Notes under the pieces: generated by a model
The model's database searches: none
What the model was told of the DNA's origin: nothing
The model's input: only the letters and a program-made list of their open reading frames with translations
Program-made: the position numbers and the translations under genes
Part shown: positions 1 to 7,572 of the stretch, piece after piece
How the letters are laid out: every line of letters begins with the position of its first letter
Numbering within the stretch: position 1 is the stretch's first letter
Source: Maribacter sp. MMG018
GTDB taxonomy: Bacteria; Bacteroidota; Bacteroidia; Flavobacteriales; Flavobacteriaceae
Reading direction: 5' to 3'
Assembly (NCBI RefSeq): GCF_018100785.1
Contig: NZ_JAGJEC010000008.1
Coordinates: 1 to 34,898, forward strand
Length of the DNA stretch: 34,898 bases

Positions 1-142
1 TGTATTTTGAAGGGTGGTGAATCGTTGAAAAACCGCCATTTCTCGTTGTCCGACATGTAACCGGACAAAGCGTAAAATTCACTCGATGAACGGTTCGGGC
101 GTTAATTTCACTTTATCTATTATAAGTGTCTTTGAGCGGGTT
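1..142. other. Window-edge stretch, unresolved (possible gene ends on either strand)
   Basis: No complete gene fits here. On the + strand the first frame is open from the window edge and ends at TAA 58-60, with a tail ending HFSLSDM, so it could be the C-terminus of a gene that starts outside. On the - strand a frame is open from about position 101 out through the window edge, with an ATG at 56 (MSDNEKWRFF...). Both readings look protein-like and they overlap, so at most one is likely real. Positions 60-142 show no other feature that I can name. Confidence 0.25.
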
Positions 143-829
143 TTATGATCCTATTTTTAACAGCAGATTAGGATCGGGACAATTCTTTTTATAAAAATCA
201 AGCTTGCTAAGAGAACAAACACCCGGATAATCCCCATAATAGCCCTCTATATCCTTAATTATCTGAAAATGTAGATGTGGTGCATAATTCACATTAATAT
301 CAGGCGTACCCAAAGTGCCCAAAGTACTACCGGCGAAAAATTGTTTTCCTAAAGTGAGCCCTTCCAACGATTCTAGGCTCAAATGACCATAAAGAGTGTA
401 AAATTCAACACCTCCCAAACAATGTTCTAAAATTATGGTAGGTCCATAATCTCCCTTATCCGGGTTGTTTTTAAAACTATGAAGTACGCCATCTAATGGG
501 GTTATCACCTTTGTTCCCGCCTTGCACCAATAATCTATGCCCAGATGAACGTTTCGTGGTTCGTTGCCATGGCCATTAAAGCTTTGCTTATCTGCATATA
601 GGTCTCTATTTTCTAAATACCCGCCATAGGCCACCTTACCATTGTTTTGCTCCAAGACGGCATCTATGTAGTCTTGACATTCTTTAGGTTGGGTAACATC
701 CATCCCTTTTAAAACTTCATTATCATTAGATAGATCCAAAGGCACATATGCCGATAGGGGAATTGTAGTATCTAAAAGCTGTATGGGCTTCTCGGAAAAA
801 GTTGTAAGTTGTTCTATAAGCAAATCCAT
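143..829 (-). CDS. M23-family metallopeptidase (LytM/peptidoglycan endopeptidase fold)
   Basis: A 228-residue protein whose C-terminal half is an M23 (lysostaphin/LytM-like) zinc peptidase domain, about residues 90-190. The zinc and catalytic signature is visible: HLGID (H95, D99), YGHL (H149) and HLHFQ (H185, H187). M23 enzymes normally cut peptide cross-bridges in peptidoglycan. The N-terminal 85 residues are not recognised. No signal peptide or membrane segment is visible at the chosen ATG, which is odd for a wall hydrolase, so export or a cytosolic role is open. A -7 promoter box ends 4 nt before the ATG, which leaves no room for a longer N-terminus. The gene is divergent from msrA. Confidence 0.85.
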   Translation of the reverse strand: MDLLIEQLTTFSEKPIQLLDTTIPLSAYVPLDLSNDNEVLKGMDVTQPKECQDYIDAVLEQNNGKVAYGGYLENRDLYADKQSFNGHGNEPRNVHLGIDYWCKAGTKVITPLDGVLHSFKNNPDKGDYGPTIILEHCLGGVEFYTLYGHLSLESLEGLTLGKQFFAGSTLGTLGTPDINVNYAPHLHFQIIKDIEGYYGDYPGVCSLSKLDFYKKNCPDPNLLLKIGS

Positions 830-833
830 AGTG

Positions 834-841
834 CAAAAATA
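834..841 (-). promoter_or_regulatory. -7 box TATTTTTG for the M23 gene
   Basis: On the - strand TATTTTTG fits the Bacteroidota TAnnTTTG consensus. Only CACT separates it from the ATG at 829, so the mRNA is predicted to start at or next to the start codon. A -33 TTTG element is not clear. Confidence 0.45.
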
Positions 842-928
842 ACACGGTATGTTCTTTACTTAACACTTTTTAACCTTTTACAGTGTAAGTACTTCGTAAT
901 TTACCTACCAACTCAGAAATAAAACAAA

Positions 929-1633
929 ATGACACCTATTAGATTTATAATAATAAGTATGACACTATTGTTTGTCACCAGTTGCCAATCAAAAACCAAA
1001 AACAAGACCATTATTGCAGAAGAGGATGTTGTTGTAACGACCACCAAATCACAAGAAATAGAAAAGCCCACCCCCCAACAATTAAGCAACTATGAGACCG
1101 CTTATTTTGCCAGTGGTTGTTTCTGGTGCGTAGAAGCCATATTTGAAAGTGTTAAAGGAGTTAAAGAAGTAATTTCTGGCTATGCCGGTGGTAAAGAGGA
1201 AAACCCTACCTATGAAATGGTCGGTCGTGGTAAAACCACCCATGCCGAAGCTGTAGAGGTATATTACGACCCAAAGGTTATTTCCTTTACGGCTCTTGTA
1301 CAAGTATTTTTTGGATCGCACGACCCTACGACGTTAAACCGCCAAGGACCAGATCAAGGTCCACAATACCGTTCGATCGCGTTTTATAAAAATGATAAGG
1401 AGAAGAAAATTATCGAAAGTTATATACAGGCCCTAAAGGATCAAAACGTCTATGGTGGCGCTACCATTACCACCGAGGTAACCCCTTTTACCAAATTCTA
1501 CAAAGCCGAAGAGTACCATCAAGACTATGAGCGCAACAACCCTAATAATCCATATATAAAAAACGTATCTATTCCTAGATTGAACAGGTTTAAACAAAAT
1601 TTTGGTGATTTTTTGAAAGAAGACCTCCATTAG
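929..1633 (+). CDS. msrA: Peptide-methionine (S)-S-oxide reductase MsrA, lipoprotein form
   Basis: A 234-residue protein. MsrA reduces methionine-S-sulfoxide in damaged proteins. The signature GCFWC lies at residues 63-67 with catalytic C64, followed by GYAGG and, near the end, the EYHQDY motif. The N-terminus (hydrophobic stretch followed by VTSC at 16-19) is a lipoprotein signal with lipidated C19, so this copy should sit on the periplasmic face of a membrane and repair exported proteins. About 40 linker residues separate the lipid anchor from the domain. No MsrB domain is fused and no msrB is adjacent. A hairpin with a T-run follows at 1741-1765, so the gene is probably monocistronic. Confidence 0.95.
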   Translation: MTPIRFIIISMTLLFVTSCQSKTKNKTIIAEEDVVVTTTKSQEIEKPTPQQLSNYETAYFASGCFWCVEAIFESVKGVKEVISGYAGGKEENPTYEMVGRGKTTHAEAVEVYYDPKVISFTALVQVFFGSHDPTTLNRQGPDQGPQYRSIAFYKNDKEKKIIESYIQALKDQNVYGGATITTEVTPFTKFYKAEEYHQDYERNNPNNPYIKNVSIPRLNRFKQNFGDFLKEDLH

Positions 1634-1682
1634 GCCCTTCTGACCATCAATTGTATATAGAAATACGAGAACTGTTGGGGCG

Positions 1683-1699
1683 ACACCTTTATAAGGTGT
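1683..1699 (+). repeat. Small perfect hairpin downstream of msrA
   Basis: ACACCTT and AAGGTGT (7 bp) flank a 3-nt loop. There is no T-run directly after it. It may be part of the msrA 3' UTR, with the stronger terminator 40 nt further on. Confidence 0.4.
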
Positions 1700-1740
1700 A
1701 TAGCTATTTTCGACCAACAAACATAAATTTTAGTATCTTC

Positions 1741-1765
1741 AAGCGTCTTAAAAAGACGCTTTTTT
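1741..1765 (+). terminator. Intrinsic terminator after msrA
   Basis: AAGCGTCTT / AAGACGCTT form a perfect 9-bp stem around a 3-nt AAA loop, followed by six T residues (1760-1765). It ends 29 nt before the DUF1080 start, so the downstream gene needs its own promoter at or past this point, or the hairpin acts as an attenuator of a transcript that begins upstream. Confidence 0.75.
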
Positions 1766-1794
1766 GCTTTAGATTATAACCAAACCAAAACAAC

Positions 1795-3174
1795 ATGATT
1801 AAAAGATTTTTTGTTTTTTCCGGACTCTTTATGGGCTTGGCACTATTTACCAATTGTAAACAAGAACCAAAAGATGACACTCCCTGGGTATCTCTTTTTG
1901 ATGGCAAAACCTTATCTGGATGGACACAGATAGGTGGAAAGGCGAACTATACCGTGAGAGACAATAGTATTGTTGGAAGTACGGTACACGATACCCCCAA
2001 TTCTTTTATGGCCACCAATAAGATGTACGATGATTTTATACTTGAGCTGGATTATAAGGTAGATCCCAGTATGAATTCGGGCATACAGATCCGTAGTAAT
2101 AGTTACCCACATTACATGAACGGAAGAACCCATGGCTACCAAATTGAGATAGATCCTTCTGAACGTGCTTGGAGTGCGGGCATTTATGATGAGGCCAGAA
2201 GAGGTTGGTTACATACAATGACAGAAAACAAACCTGCCCAAGAAGCCTTTAAACAAAATGATTGGAACCATTACAGGATCGAGGCCATCGGAGACACCAT
2301 TAAAACATGGATAAACGATGTACCGGCCGCTTATTTAATAGACGACAAAACATCAAAAGGGTTCATCGCATTACAGGTTCATAGTATTGGTGCAGACCAA
2401 AAAGAAGGAACCGAAATTATTTGGAAAAACATTAAAATACTTACCGATAGTGTATCTAAATATGCAAGAAAAAGTCCCCTAACCCCTATTATTACTTCCA
2501 ATGCCCTCGGGGTAGACGAAGCCAAAAACGGTTGGAAAATGCTATGGGACGGAAAAACCACCGACGGTTGGCGTGGTGCCAAATTAGATGAATTTCCATC
2601 ATTTGGCTGGGAGATTAAAGATGGGGTCTTGACCGTACTATCTTCTGGAGGTGAAGAATCTGCTGCAGGTGGCGACATCGTTACAAAAGAACTTTACGGC
2701 GATTTTGAACTAAAGGTAGATTTTATGATTACCGAAGGTGCCAATAGCGGTATAAAATACTATGTAAATACCGACCTTAACAAAGGCGAGGGATCGTCCA
2801 TAGGCTTAGAATATCAAATATTGGACGATGCTAGACATCCGGATGCCAAATTGGGAAGAAAGGAAGGCATTCGTACGGTTGCCTCCTTATACGACCTTAT
2901 ACAAGCAGACCCCAACAAACCTATGAATCCTCCGGGAGAATGGAACACAGCTTACATCAAATCGGTAGACAATCATGTAGAGCATTGGCTTAATGGCATG
3001 AAGGTACTGGAATACGAGCGTAATAGCGATGCGTACCTAAAACTGGTATCGGAAAGCAAATATGCAAAATGGCCAAATTTTGGAGCTGCAGAAAAAGGTC
3101 ATATTTTATTACAGGAACACGGTGATCGCGTTTCTTTTAAAAACATTAAAATAAAACCAATCACCAAAGACTAA
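1795..3174 (+). CDS. Two-domain DUF1080 lipoprotein (3-keto-glycoside hydrolase family)
   Basis: A 459-residue protein with a lipoprotein signal ending FTNC (C21). It carries two DUF1080 (3-keto-disaccharide hydrolase, concanavalin-like jelly roll) domains in tandem, about residues 31-217 and 248-455. Each opens with a W-x-x-L-(F/W)-D-G-K type motif ([26 protein letters not shown]) and has the family NSGI strand (94-97; 317-320). Most DUF1080 proteins carry one such domain, so the doubling is notable. Members of this family have been shown to cleave glycosides oxidised at C3. The next gene, 3 nt downstream, is an exported Gfo/Idh/MocA oxidoreductase that could make the 3-keto substrate. Substrate unknown. 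Confidence 0.85.
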   Translation: MIKRFFVFSGLFMGLALFTNCKQEPKDDTPWVSLFDGKTLSGWTQIGGKANYTVRDNSIVGSTVHDTPNSFMATNKMYDDFILELDYKVDPSMNSGIQIRSNSYPHYMNGRTHGYQIEIDPSERAWSAGIYDEARRGWLHTMTENKPAQEAFKQNDWNHYRIEAIGDTIKTWINDVPAAYLIDDKTSKGFIALQVHSIGADQKEGTEIIWKNIKILTDSVSKYARKSPLTPIITSNALGVDEAKNGWKMLWDGKTTDGWRGAKLDEFPSFGWEIKDGVLTVLSSGGEESAAGGDIVTKELYGDFELKVDFMITEGANSGIKYYVNTDLNKGEGSSIGLEYQILDDARHPDAKLGRKEGIRTVASLYDLIQADPNKPMNPPGEWNTAYIKSVDNHVEHWLNGMKVLEYERNSDAYLKLVSESKYAKWPNFGAAEKGHILLQEHGDRVSFKNIKIKPITKD

Positions 3175-3177
3175 ATT

Positions 3178-4506
3178 ATGACCACAAGAAGAAATTTTAT
3201 AAAGAAAACCTCAGCTGGTACGGCGGCGGTAACTTTGGGCGGCCTAGTAATGCCCTCAAGTTCCTACGCAAATATTTTAGGGGCCAACGACAAGATAAAC
3301 TGTGCCGTAATAGGCGTAAGAAGCAGGGCCAAGGCCCATGTTAAGGCAATTAACGCAGATGCCAACGCTAAAATTCTTTATAGCTGTGATGTAGATGACC
3401 TAATATTAGAGGAACACAATACCTGGTGTAAAGAGAATATTGGCTATGTGCCCAAGGTCGAAAAAGATTTTAGAAAGGTATTGGAAGACAAAAAAGTGGA
3501 TGCCGTATTTATAGCGACTCCCGAACATTGGCATGCGCCCATGGCCATTATGGCCTTACAGGCCGGCAAACATGTATATGTTGAAAAACCTTGCAGCCAC
3601 AATCCGTACGAAAACGATCTTTTGGTAGCCGCACAAAAAAAATATGGACTAAAAGTGCAAATGGGTAACCAACAACGTTCTGCCCATACATCTATAATGG
3701 CAATAAAAGATATAAAAGAAGGTATTATCGGAAATGTCTTTAAAGGTGAGGCGTACTACTCTAACAATAGGGGATCTATTGGTATCGGTAAAGAGATCGA
3801 GGTTCCGAAAACTTTGGATTGGGAGCTGTGGCAGGGTCCTGCGATAAGAGAAAATTATAGAGATAATGTACACCCTTACAACTGGCATTGGTTTAAAAAT
3901 TGGGGCACCGGTGAAATCCATAACAACGGTACGCACGAGATAGACATTTGCCGTTGGGCCCTAGGGGTAGACCTTCCCAATAGCGTTACATCATTTGGCG
4001 GAAAATACACCTTTAACGATGATTGGGAGTTTGTAGACAATCAGCAGGTGACCTATACATTCGACAACGATAAGTTTATCACTTGGACAGGACACAGTAG
4101 GGGTCTTATAAAACCTACCAGACCGGGCCGGGGAGTTACCATATACGGTAGCAAAGGCTCTATTATGCTTGATCGTAATTTTTACCAACTATACGATTTA
4201 GGGGGCAACCTGATCAAAGAGGAAAAAGAAGGCGGGGAAAGCCAGACCACGAATACCCGTGGAGAAGGCTCGCTTGACGTTAACCATATATCCAATTTTT
4301 TCAGTGCGATAAGAAAAGACGAGAGCTTACATTCCGACATAAAAGACGCTAGTATCTCTACCATGCTGTGCCATTTGGGCAATATGGCCCAAGACGCCGG
4401 TGAAACGCTAAAAATCGATAATACCACCGGAAAAGTACTGAACAATGAGAAAGTAATGAAAACTTGGAAAAGGGACTATACCGAAGGCTGGGAACCTAAA
4501 CTCTAA
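3178..4506 (+). CDS. Tat-exported Gfo/Idh/MocA family oxidoreductase
   Basis: A 442-residue protein that starts with a twin-arginine signal (TRRNFIKK at 3-10, then a hydrophobic stretch to SSSYA near 31). The Rossmann segment INCAVIGVRSRA (40-51) is followed by the family EKP motif at 136-138 (lysine K137) and the conserved GTHEIDICRW block (251-260) with H253 and D256 as likely active-site residues. Tat export implies that it folds with a bound NAD(P) cofactor before crossing the membrane, as in glucose-fructose oxidoreductase, so a non-dissociating cofactor is likely. It is 3 nt from the DUF1080 gene, in one transcript. Likely role: oxidation of a sugar or glycoside at C3 in the periplasm. 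Substrate is inference. Confidence 0.88.
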   Translation: MTTRRNFIKKTSAGTAAVTLGGLVMPSSSYANILGANDKINCAVIGVRSRAKAHVKAINADANAKILYSCDVDDLILEEHNTWCKENIGYVPKVEKDFRKVLEDKKVDAVFIATPEHWHAPMAIMALQAGKHVYVEKPCSHNPYENDLLVAAQKKYGLKVQMGNQQRSAHTSIMAIKDIKEGIIGNVFKGEAYYSNNRGSIGIGKEIEVPKTLDWELWQGPAIRENYRDNVHPYNWHWFKNWGTGEIHNNGTHEIDICRWALGVDLPNSVTSFGGKYTFNDDWEFVDNQQVTYTFDNDKFITWTGHSRGLIKPTRPGRGVTIYGSKGSIMLDRNFYQLYDLGGNLIKEEKEGGESQTTNTRGEGSLDVNHISNFFSAIRKDESLHSDIKDASISTMLCHLGNMAQDAGETLKIDNTTGKVLNNEKVMKTWKRDYTEGWEPKL

Positions 4507-4935
4507 ATGCAACTATCTTAACAAGTAATCCGATAGAAAAATTATAGAGCCTGGCGATTGACAACCGCCAGGTTTGATCGGATCGGATATTCATGTGAAT
4601 GTGTTGATCGTAAAGACCACCATAGACTGGGTCGACTTTGTTATTGTTTAGTAGCTTCCACAAAAAACAGAACCATATGACGACCATTTTAGTTCTGCCC
4701 AAACTACCTAAGCTGATCTTGTCATCCAAGAACTCGCCGTTAAAGTATATGAAGAATATTATAGGAACAAAAATAAGTTTAGCAGACACATTGCTATAAT
4801 GACAAAAGTTTCGGAGGAGAAATTTAATAGGTTCGGTCTGTGCAAAAGAGGAGAAAAAGGAAAAGAAAGAAAAAAATCAGGGGAGGATGAATCAATGCCG
4901 ATATTTTTGGCACATTGTTATTGTCAAAGTAATAG
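4507..4935. other. 429-bp gene-free region between convergent genes
   Basis: It lies between the ends of two converging units. It contains the hairpin at 4547-4575 and a purine-rich run on the + strand at about 4845-4890. A 97-codon frame with a GTG start on the - strand (4789 to 4496) runs through it and into the oxidoreductase gene, but nothing in its translation is recognisable. It might be decayed coding sequence or an untranslated RNA; I cannot tell. Confidence 0.5.
4547..4575. terminator. Hairpin, possible bidirectional terminator
   Basis: CCTGGCG (4550-4556) pairs perfectly with CGCCAGG (4566-4572) around a 9-nt loop, and three more pairs (two G-U) extend the stem. The T-run after it is short on both strands, so its efficiency as an intrinsic terminator is uncertain. 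It lies 41 nt past the oxidoreductase stop codon. Confidence 0.45.
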
Positions 4936-6381
4936 CTACTCTACAAAAATCTCGCTATAATCAGAGGTGATTACTATGGACGTATTGGTATTACCGTTTA
5001 AATGATTTCCTTTATATACCGTTGTATTGCCATTGGTCGTTTTATTTAATTTTAATGATTTTGGCAGGTTTATTTCAGAAGAATTTCCTTTAATATAAAT
5101 CTTTGCCGCTGTTGTCGGAAGAGGAAATATTAACTCGGCATTTTTAAGGGAAACATCCATTTCTTCCATATCTACGGATATAGCATCTATATGTAACGAT
5201 CCAAAATCGTTCTTAACAAAAGCGCTTTTTAAAAGTTTCTCGATCGTTACTTCAGAGGAATTTACCTGTAGCTGAATATTATCTACCTCGCTCAAGGCAA
5301 TATCTTGTGAATAATTTGTCTTTAATTGTCCGTAGTTCCACTTTTGAATACTTACCGGTGAATATGAAACGGAAACATTTGTTTCATCACCTTCTATTGT
5401 AGACGCCCAAAGACTCGAATGCGACAAGGTCGCATTCAGGTTCTTGGTGTTTTCTGCCAATTTAACTTCTCCATGCCTCACGTTCATTTTAATTTTTGTC
5501 GACTTCGGCATCTTGATCTTTATCGTCTTTTTAATTTTGAACTTTTTATGTTCTTCCCCTGTCGAATAATAAAATATATTCGGAGCACTGCGTAAACTGT
5601 CTCTACGCATATGTATAAACTCTATATGCTCGTCTCTTTCTTTATGCAATTTGGCCAGCTTCTCTTCTCGTTCTTCTAATAACCGTTCCCTTCTTTTCTG
5701 ACTTTCCTCCAATAGCTCCTCCCTTTTTTCCAATAGGGTCTCTCTTCTTTTTTCATACGCTTTTAATTGTTCCTCTTGAAGCGATTCTTCCATTCTCTTT
5801 GCCCACTCTTCAAGTTTTTTTTGGTGTTTCTTGTCAAAACTCTTCTCAAAGTTCTTTTGCCATTTTCTCATATACTTGTCACCATCTTTTTTATAGGCTT
5901 CATAATCAAACTTAAAAGCTTTTGTATCTGGTAAGGGAGGCATTTCCGCAATTTCGGGAAAAGGGGCAATTTCAGGTATTTCCACCACAAACGAAGTTAT
6001 TTCGGGAATCTCGATATTGAAATCACTATAATTGAATTCTTGTGGACCGAACACCCCAAACCTATCAGTGCCAGAGGTAATCTCAATAGACTTGCTATTG
6101 CCCATTACCTTTACCGGTTGATTGTCAAAATAGGCTTCCGCCTCTTTCTTTGTAGCCCCTTCCAATTCTATAGTGGTAACTATCTCTACCGTGTTTTTGT
6201 TCCAGGTTTCAAATTCAATATCCGCATAACTGGTATTGATATTTAAAACTGCATCGTCGGCCACATTAAAACTTTCGGTAAACGTAGTACTTTCCTTTTG
6301 TCCCAAGGCGGACAACGATGTAGTTAATGCCCCTAATACAATGATGAATTGTTTAGATGCTGCTTTCAGTGATCTGTTCAT
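4936..6381 (-). CDS. Exported beta-solenoid-like protein with long charged helix, DUF4097-like
   Basis: A 481-residue protein with a signal peptide (cleavage near SALGQ, residue 28). Four parts are visible: a beta-rich N-terminal segment (30-110); a linker in which EIPEI recurs (124-143) followed by proline-rich sequence to 152; a very charged, strongly helical stretch rich in K, E and R (about 160-262, for example KRRETLLEKREELLEE); and a C-terminal region of short alternating strands (280-481) like the DUF4097/putative adhesin beta-helix family. It is the last gene of a sigma/anti-sigma operon and overlaps the previous gene by 29 nt. Proteins of this class often follow ECF sigma genes in Bacteroidota, with unknown function. 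The helix is probably a coiled coil or single stable helix. Family assignment is tentative. Confidence 0.65.
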   Translation of the reverse strand: MNRSLKAASKQFIIVLGALTTSLSALGQKESTTFTESFNVADDAVLNINTSYADIEFETWNKNTVEIVTTIELEGATKKEAEAYFDNQPVKVMGNSKSIEITSGTDRFGVFGPQEFNYSDFNIEIPEITSFVVEIPEIAPFPEIAEMPPLPDTKAFKFDYEAYKKDGDKYMRKWQKNFEKSFDKKHQKKLEEWAKRMEESLQEEQLKAYEKRRETLLEKREELLEESQKRRERLLEEREEKLAKLHKERDEHIEFIHMRRDSLRSAPNIFYYSTGEEHKKFKIKKTIKIKMPKSTKIKMNVRHGEVKLAENTKNLNATLSHSSLWASTIEGDETNVSVSYSPVSIQKWNYGQLKTNYSQDIALSEVDNIQLQVNSSEVTIEKLLKSAFVKNDFGSLHIDAISVDMEEMDVSLKNAELIFPLPTTAAKIYIKGNSSEINLPKSLKLNKTTNGNTTVYKGNHLNGNTNTSIVITSDYSEIFVE

Positions 6382-6940
6382 TTTTTGATGATTTTAATTG
6401 ATTCAACTTTCTCTTTAATTTCTGCAATAATTGCAAACGCAATTGTAAATTTTCTATCAATGCGGCTATGGTTTGATCATTGGGTCCTAATTCATATAGC
6501 TCTTTGTTTAAATTTTCGTATTCTTTATTCAGCTCCGATAATCTTTCCATAAAACTATCCACCAACTCCTTATTACTTTCCGAAACCTCTAGCTTAGAAA
6601 GTTCTATACCAATATTTGCGATATAATAGTTTTCAACTTTTTTTAGATCTGGTGACAAATCCCCAAAAGAAAATGTATCACTTTCATTATCTGAATCTGC
6701 CTTATCTACCACAATAGTTTCTATACTTTCCGTTTTGTTTATTTGCTGGTATGCAAAAAGACCTAGTCCGATCAACACAACAATAGAAGCCGCTATTTTC
6801 CACACCGTCCAAACAGACTTTTTACGTTTTGGCATAACAGAATCCAATTTTGCCATAAAACGTTCTTCATGACCCTGTTTAAGTTTAAATTTTTCCTTTT
6901 CCCGTTCTTTAGCGAACAATTCCCTAAGATCCTGTGCCAT
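6353..6940 (-). CDS. Membrane anti-sigma-factor-like protein
   Basis: A 195-residue protein with a charged cytoplasmic N-terminus (1-43), one membrane helix (about 47-65, IAASIVVLIGLGLF core) and an outer C-terminal part that is helical and Leu/Glu/Lys rich (about 125-185, a likely coiled coil). It overlaps the upstream ECF sigma gene by 17 nt and the downstream gene by 29 nt, so the three are co-translated. Position and topology argue for an anti-sigma factor that holds the sigma factor at the membrane, although no zinc-binding anti-sigma motif (HxxxCxxC) is present. The exported C-terminus would be the sensor, perhaps contacting the helix-rich protein encoded next. Function is inferred from context. 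Confidence 0.65.
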   Translation of the reverse strand: MAQDLRELFAKEREKEKFKLKQGHEERFMAKLDSVMPKRKKSVWTVWKIAASIVVLIGLGLFAYQQINKTESIETIVVDKADSDNESDTFSFGDLSPDLKKVENYYIANIGIELSKLEVSESNKELVDSFMERLSELNKEYENLNKELYELGPNDQTIAALIENLQLRLQLLQKLKRKLNQLKSSKNEQITESSI

Positions 6941-7466
6941 TTTTTTTCGCTTTTAATACTTTTTTTAACTGTGCCTTTCCTCGTAACAATCTGGTTCTAC
7001 AGGCTGTTTCCGATATTTCCAATACTTGCGATATTTCTTTATGATCATACCCTTCAAACAAGAACATCATCACCACATACCTATACTTGCCCGATAAACT
7101 TTCTACCGCTTTTTTTATATCCTCTACGCCAATTTCATCATTTACCGTCCAATCGTCATTATCTACGGGCACCATATAACTCTCATCCAGGGCTATCGTA
7201 TTTCCCTTTTTTGATTTTAAAAAATCAATACACTTGTTAACGACTATTCTTTTTAACCAAGCACCAAAGGTCACCTCTCCTTCGAACTGATGTATTTTTT
7301 GAAAAGCTTTAATGAAAGATTCTTGCAACACGTCTTCGGCATCGTTCGAATTTTTCAAAAAACGCATGGCCACACAATACATGCCATCACAATACTGCCT
7401 GTACAATTTTAATTGCGCAGATCGGTCATTGGCCTTGCATTTCTCTACAACATCAATATGAAACAT
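6924..7466 (-). CDS. ECF-type RNA polymerase sigma factor
   Basis: A 180-residue sigma-70 family protein with only regions 2 and 4. Region 2 (about 20-87) holds the core-binding NDAEDVLQESFIKAFQKI stretch (41-58). Region 4 (about 115-172) holds the helix-turn-helix HKEISQVLEISETACRTRL (142-160). It should direct RNA polymerase to a small set of envelope-stress-like promoters. It is first in an overlapping operon with an anti-sigma-like protein and an exported protein. An ECF-style promoter lies 41-66 nt upstream of its ATG, consistent with autoregulation. Length and architecture are normal for the family. Confidence 0.93.
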   Translation of the reverse strand: MFHIDVVEKCKANDRSAQLKLYRQYCDGMYCVAMRFLKNSNDAEDVLQESFIKAFQKIHQFEGEVTFGAWLKRIVVNKCIDFLKSKKGNTIALDESYMVPVDNDDWTVNDEIGVEDIKKAVESLSGKYRYVVMMFLFEGYDHKEISQVLEISETACRTRLLRGKAQLKKVLKAKKNGTGS

Positions 7467-7506
7467 TGATCGGTTCGGTGTTTGTTTTTGGTTGTTGTTA
7501 ATTAAA

Positions 7507-7532
7507 GGACGAAAGAAAAAAACGGATGTTGC
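7507..7532 (-). promoter_or_regulatory. ECF-type promoter, probably autoregulated
   Basis: On the - strand GCAAC (7532-7528) and CGTCC (7511-7507) are separated by 16 nt. This matches the usual ECF layout (an AAC-containing -35 and a CGTC-containing -10). No TAnnTTTG box is seen between it and the sigma gene. Confidence 0.55.
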
Positions 7533-7572
7533 AAAAAACTGCTATTTTTATAAATCTTTTTAAAAATCACGT

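Noticed and set aside
4496..4789. 97-codon - strand frame with GTG start
   Set aside because: It overlaps the end of the Gfo/Idh/MocA gene, has no recognisable domain or promoter box, and its hydrophobic start alone is weak evidence. Kept only as a remark on the intergenic region.
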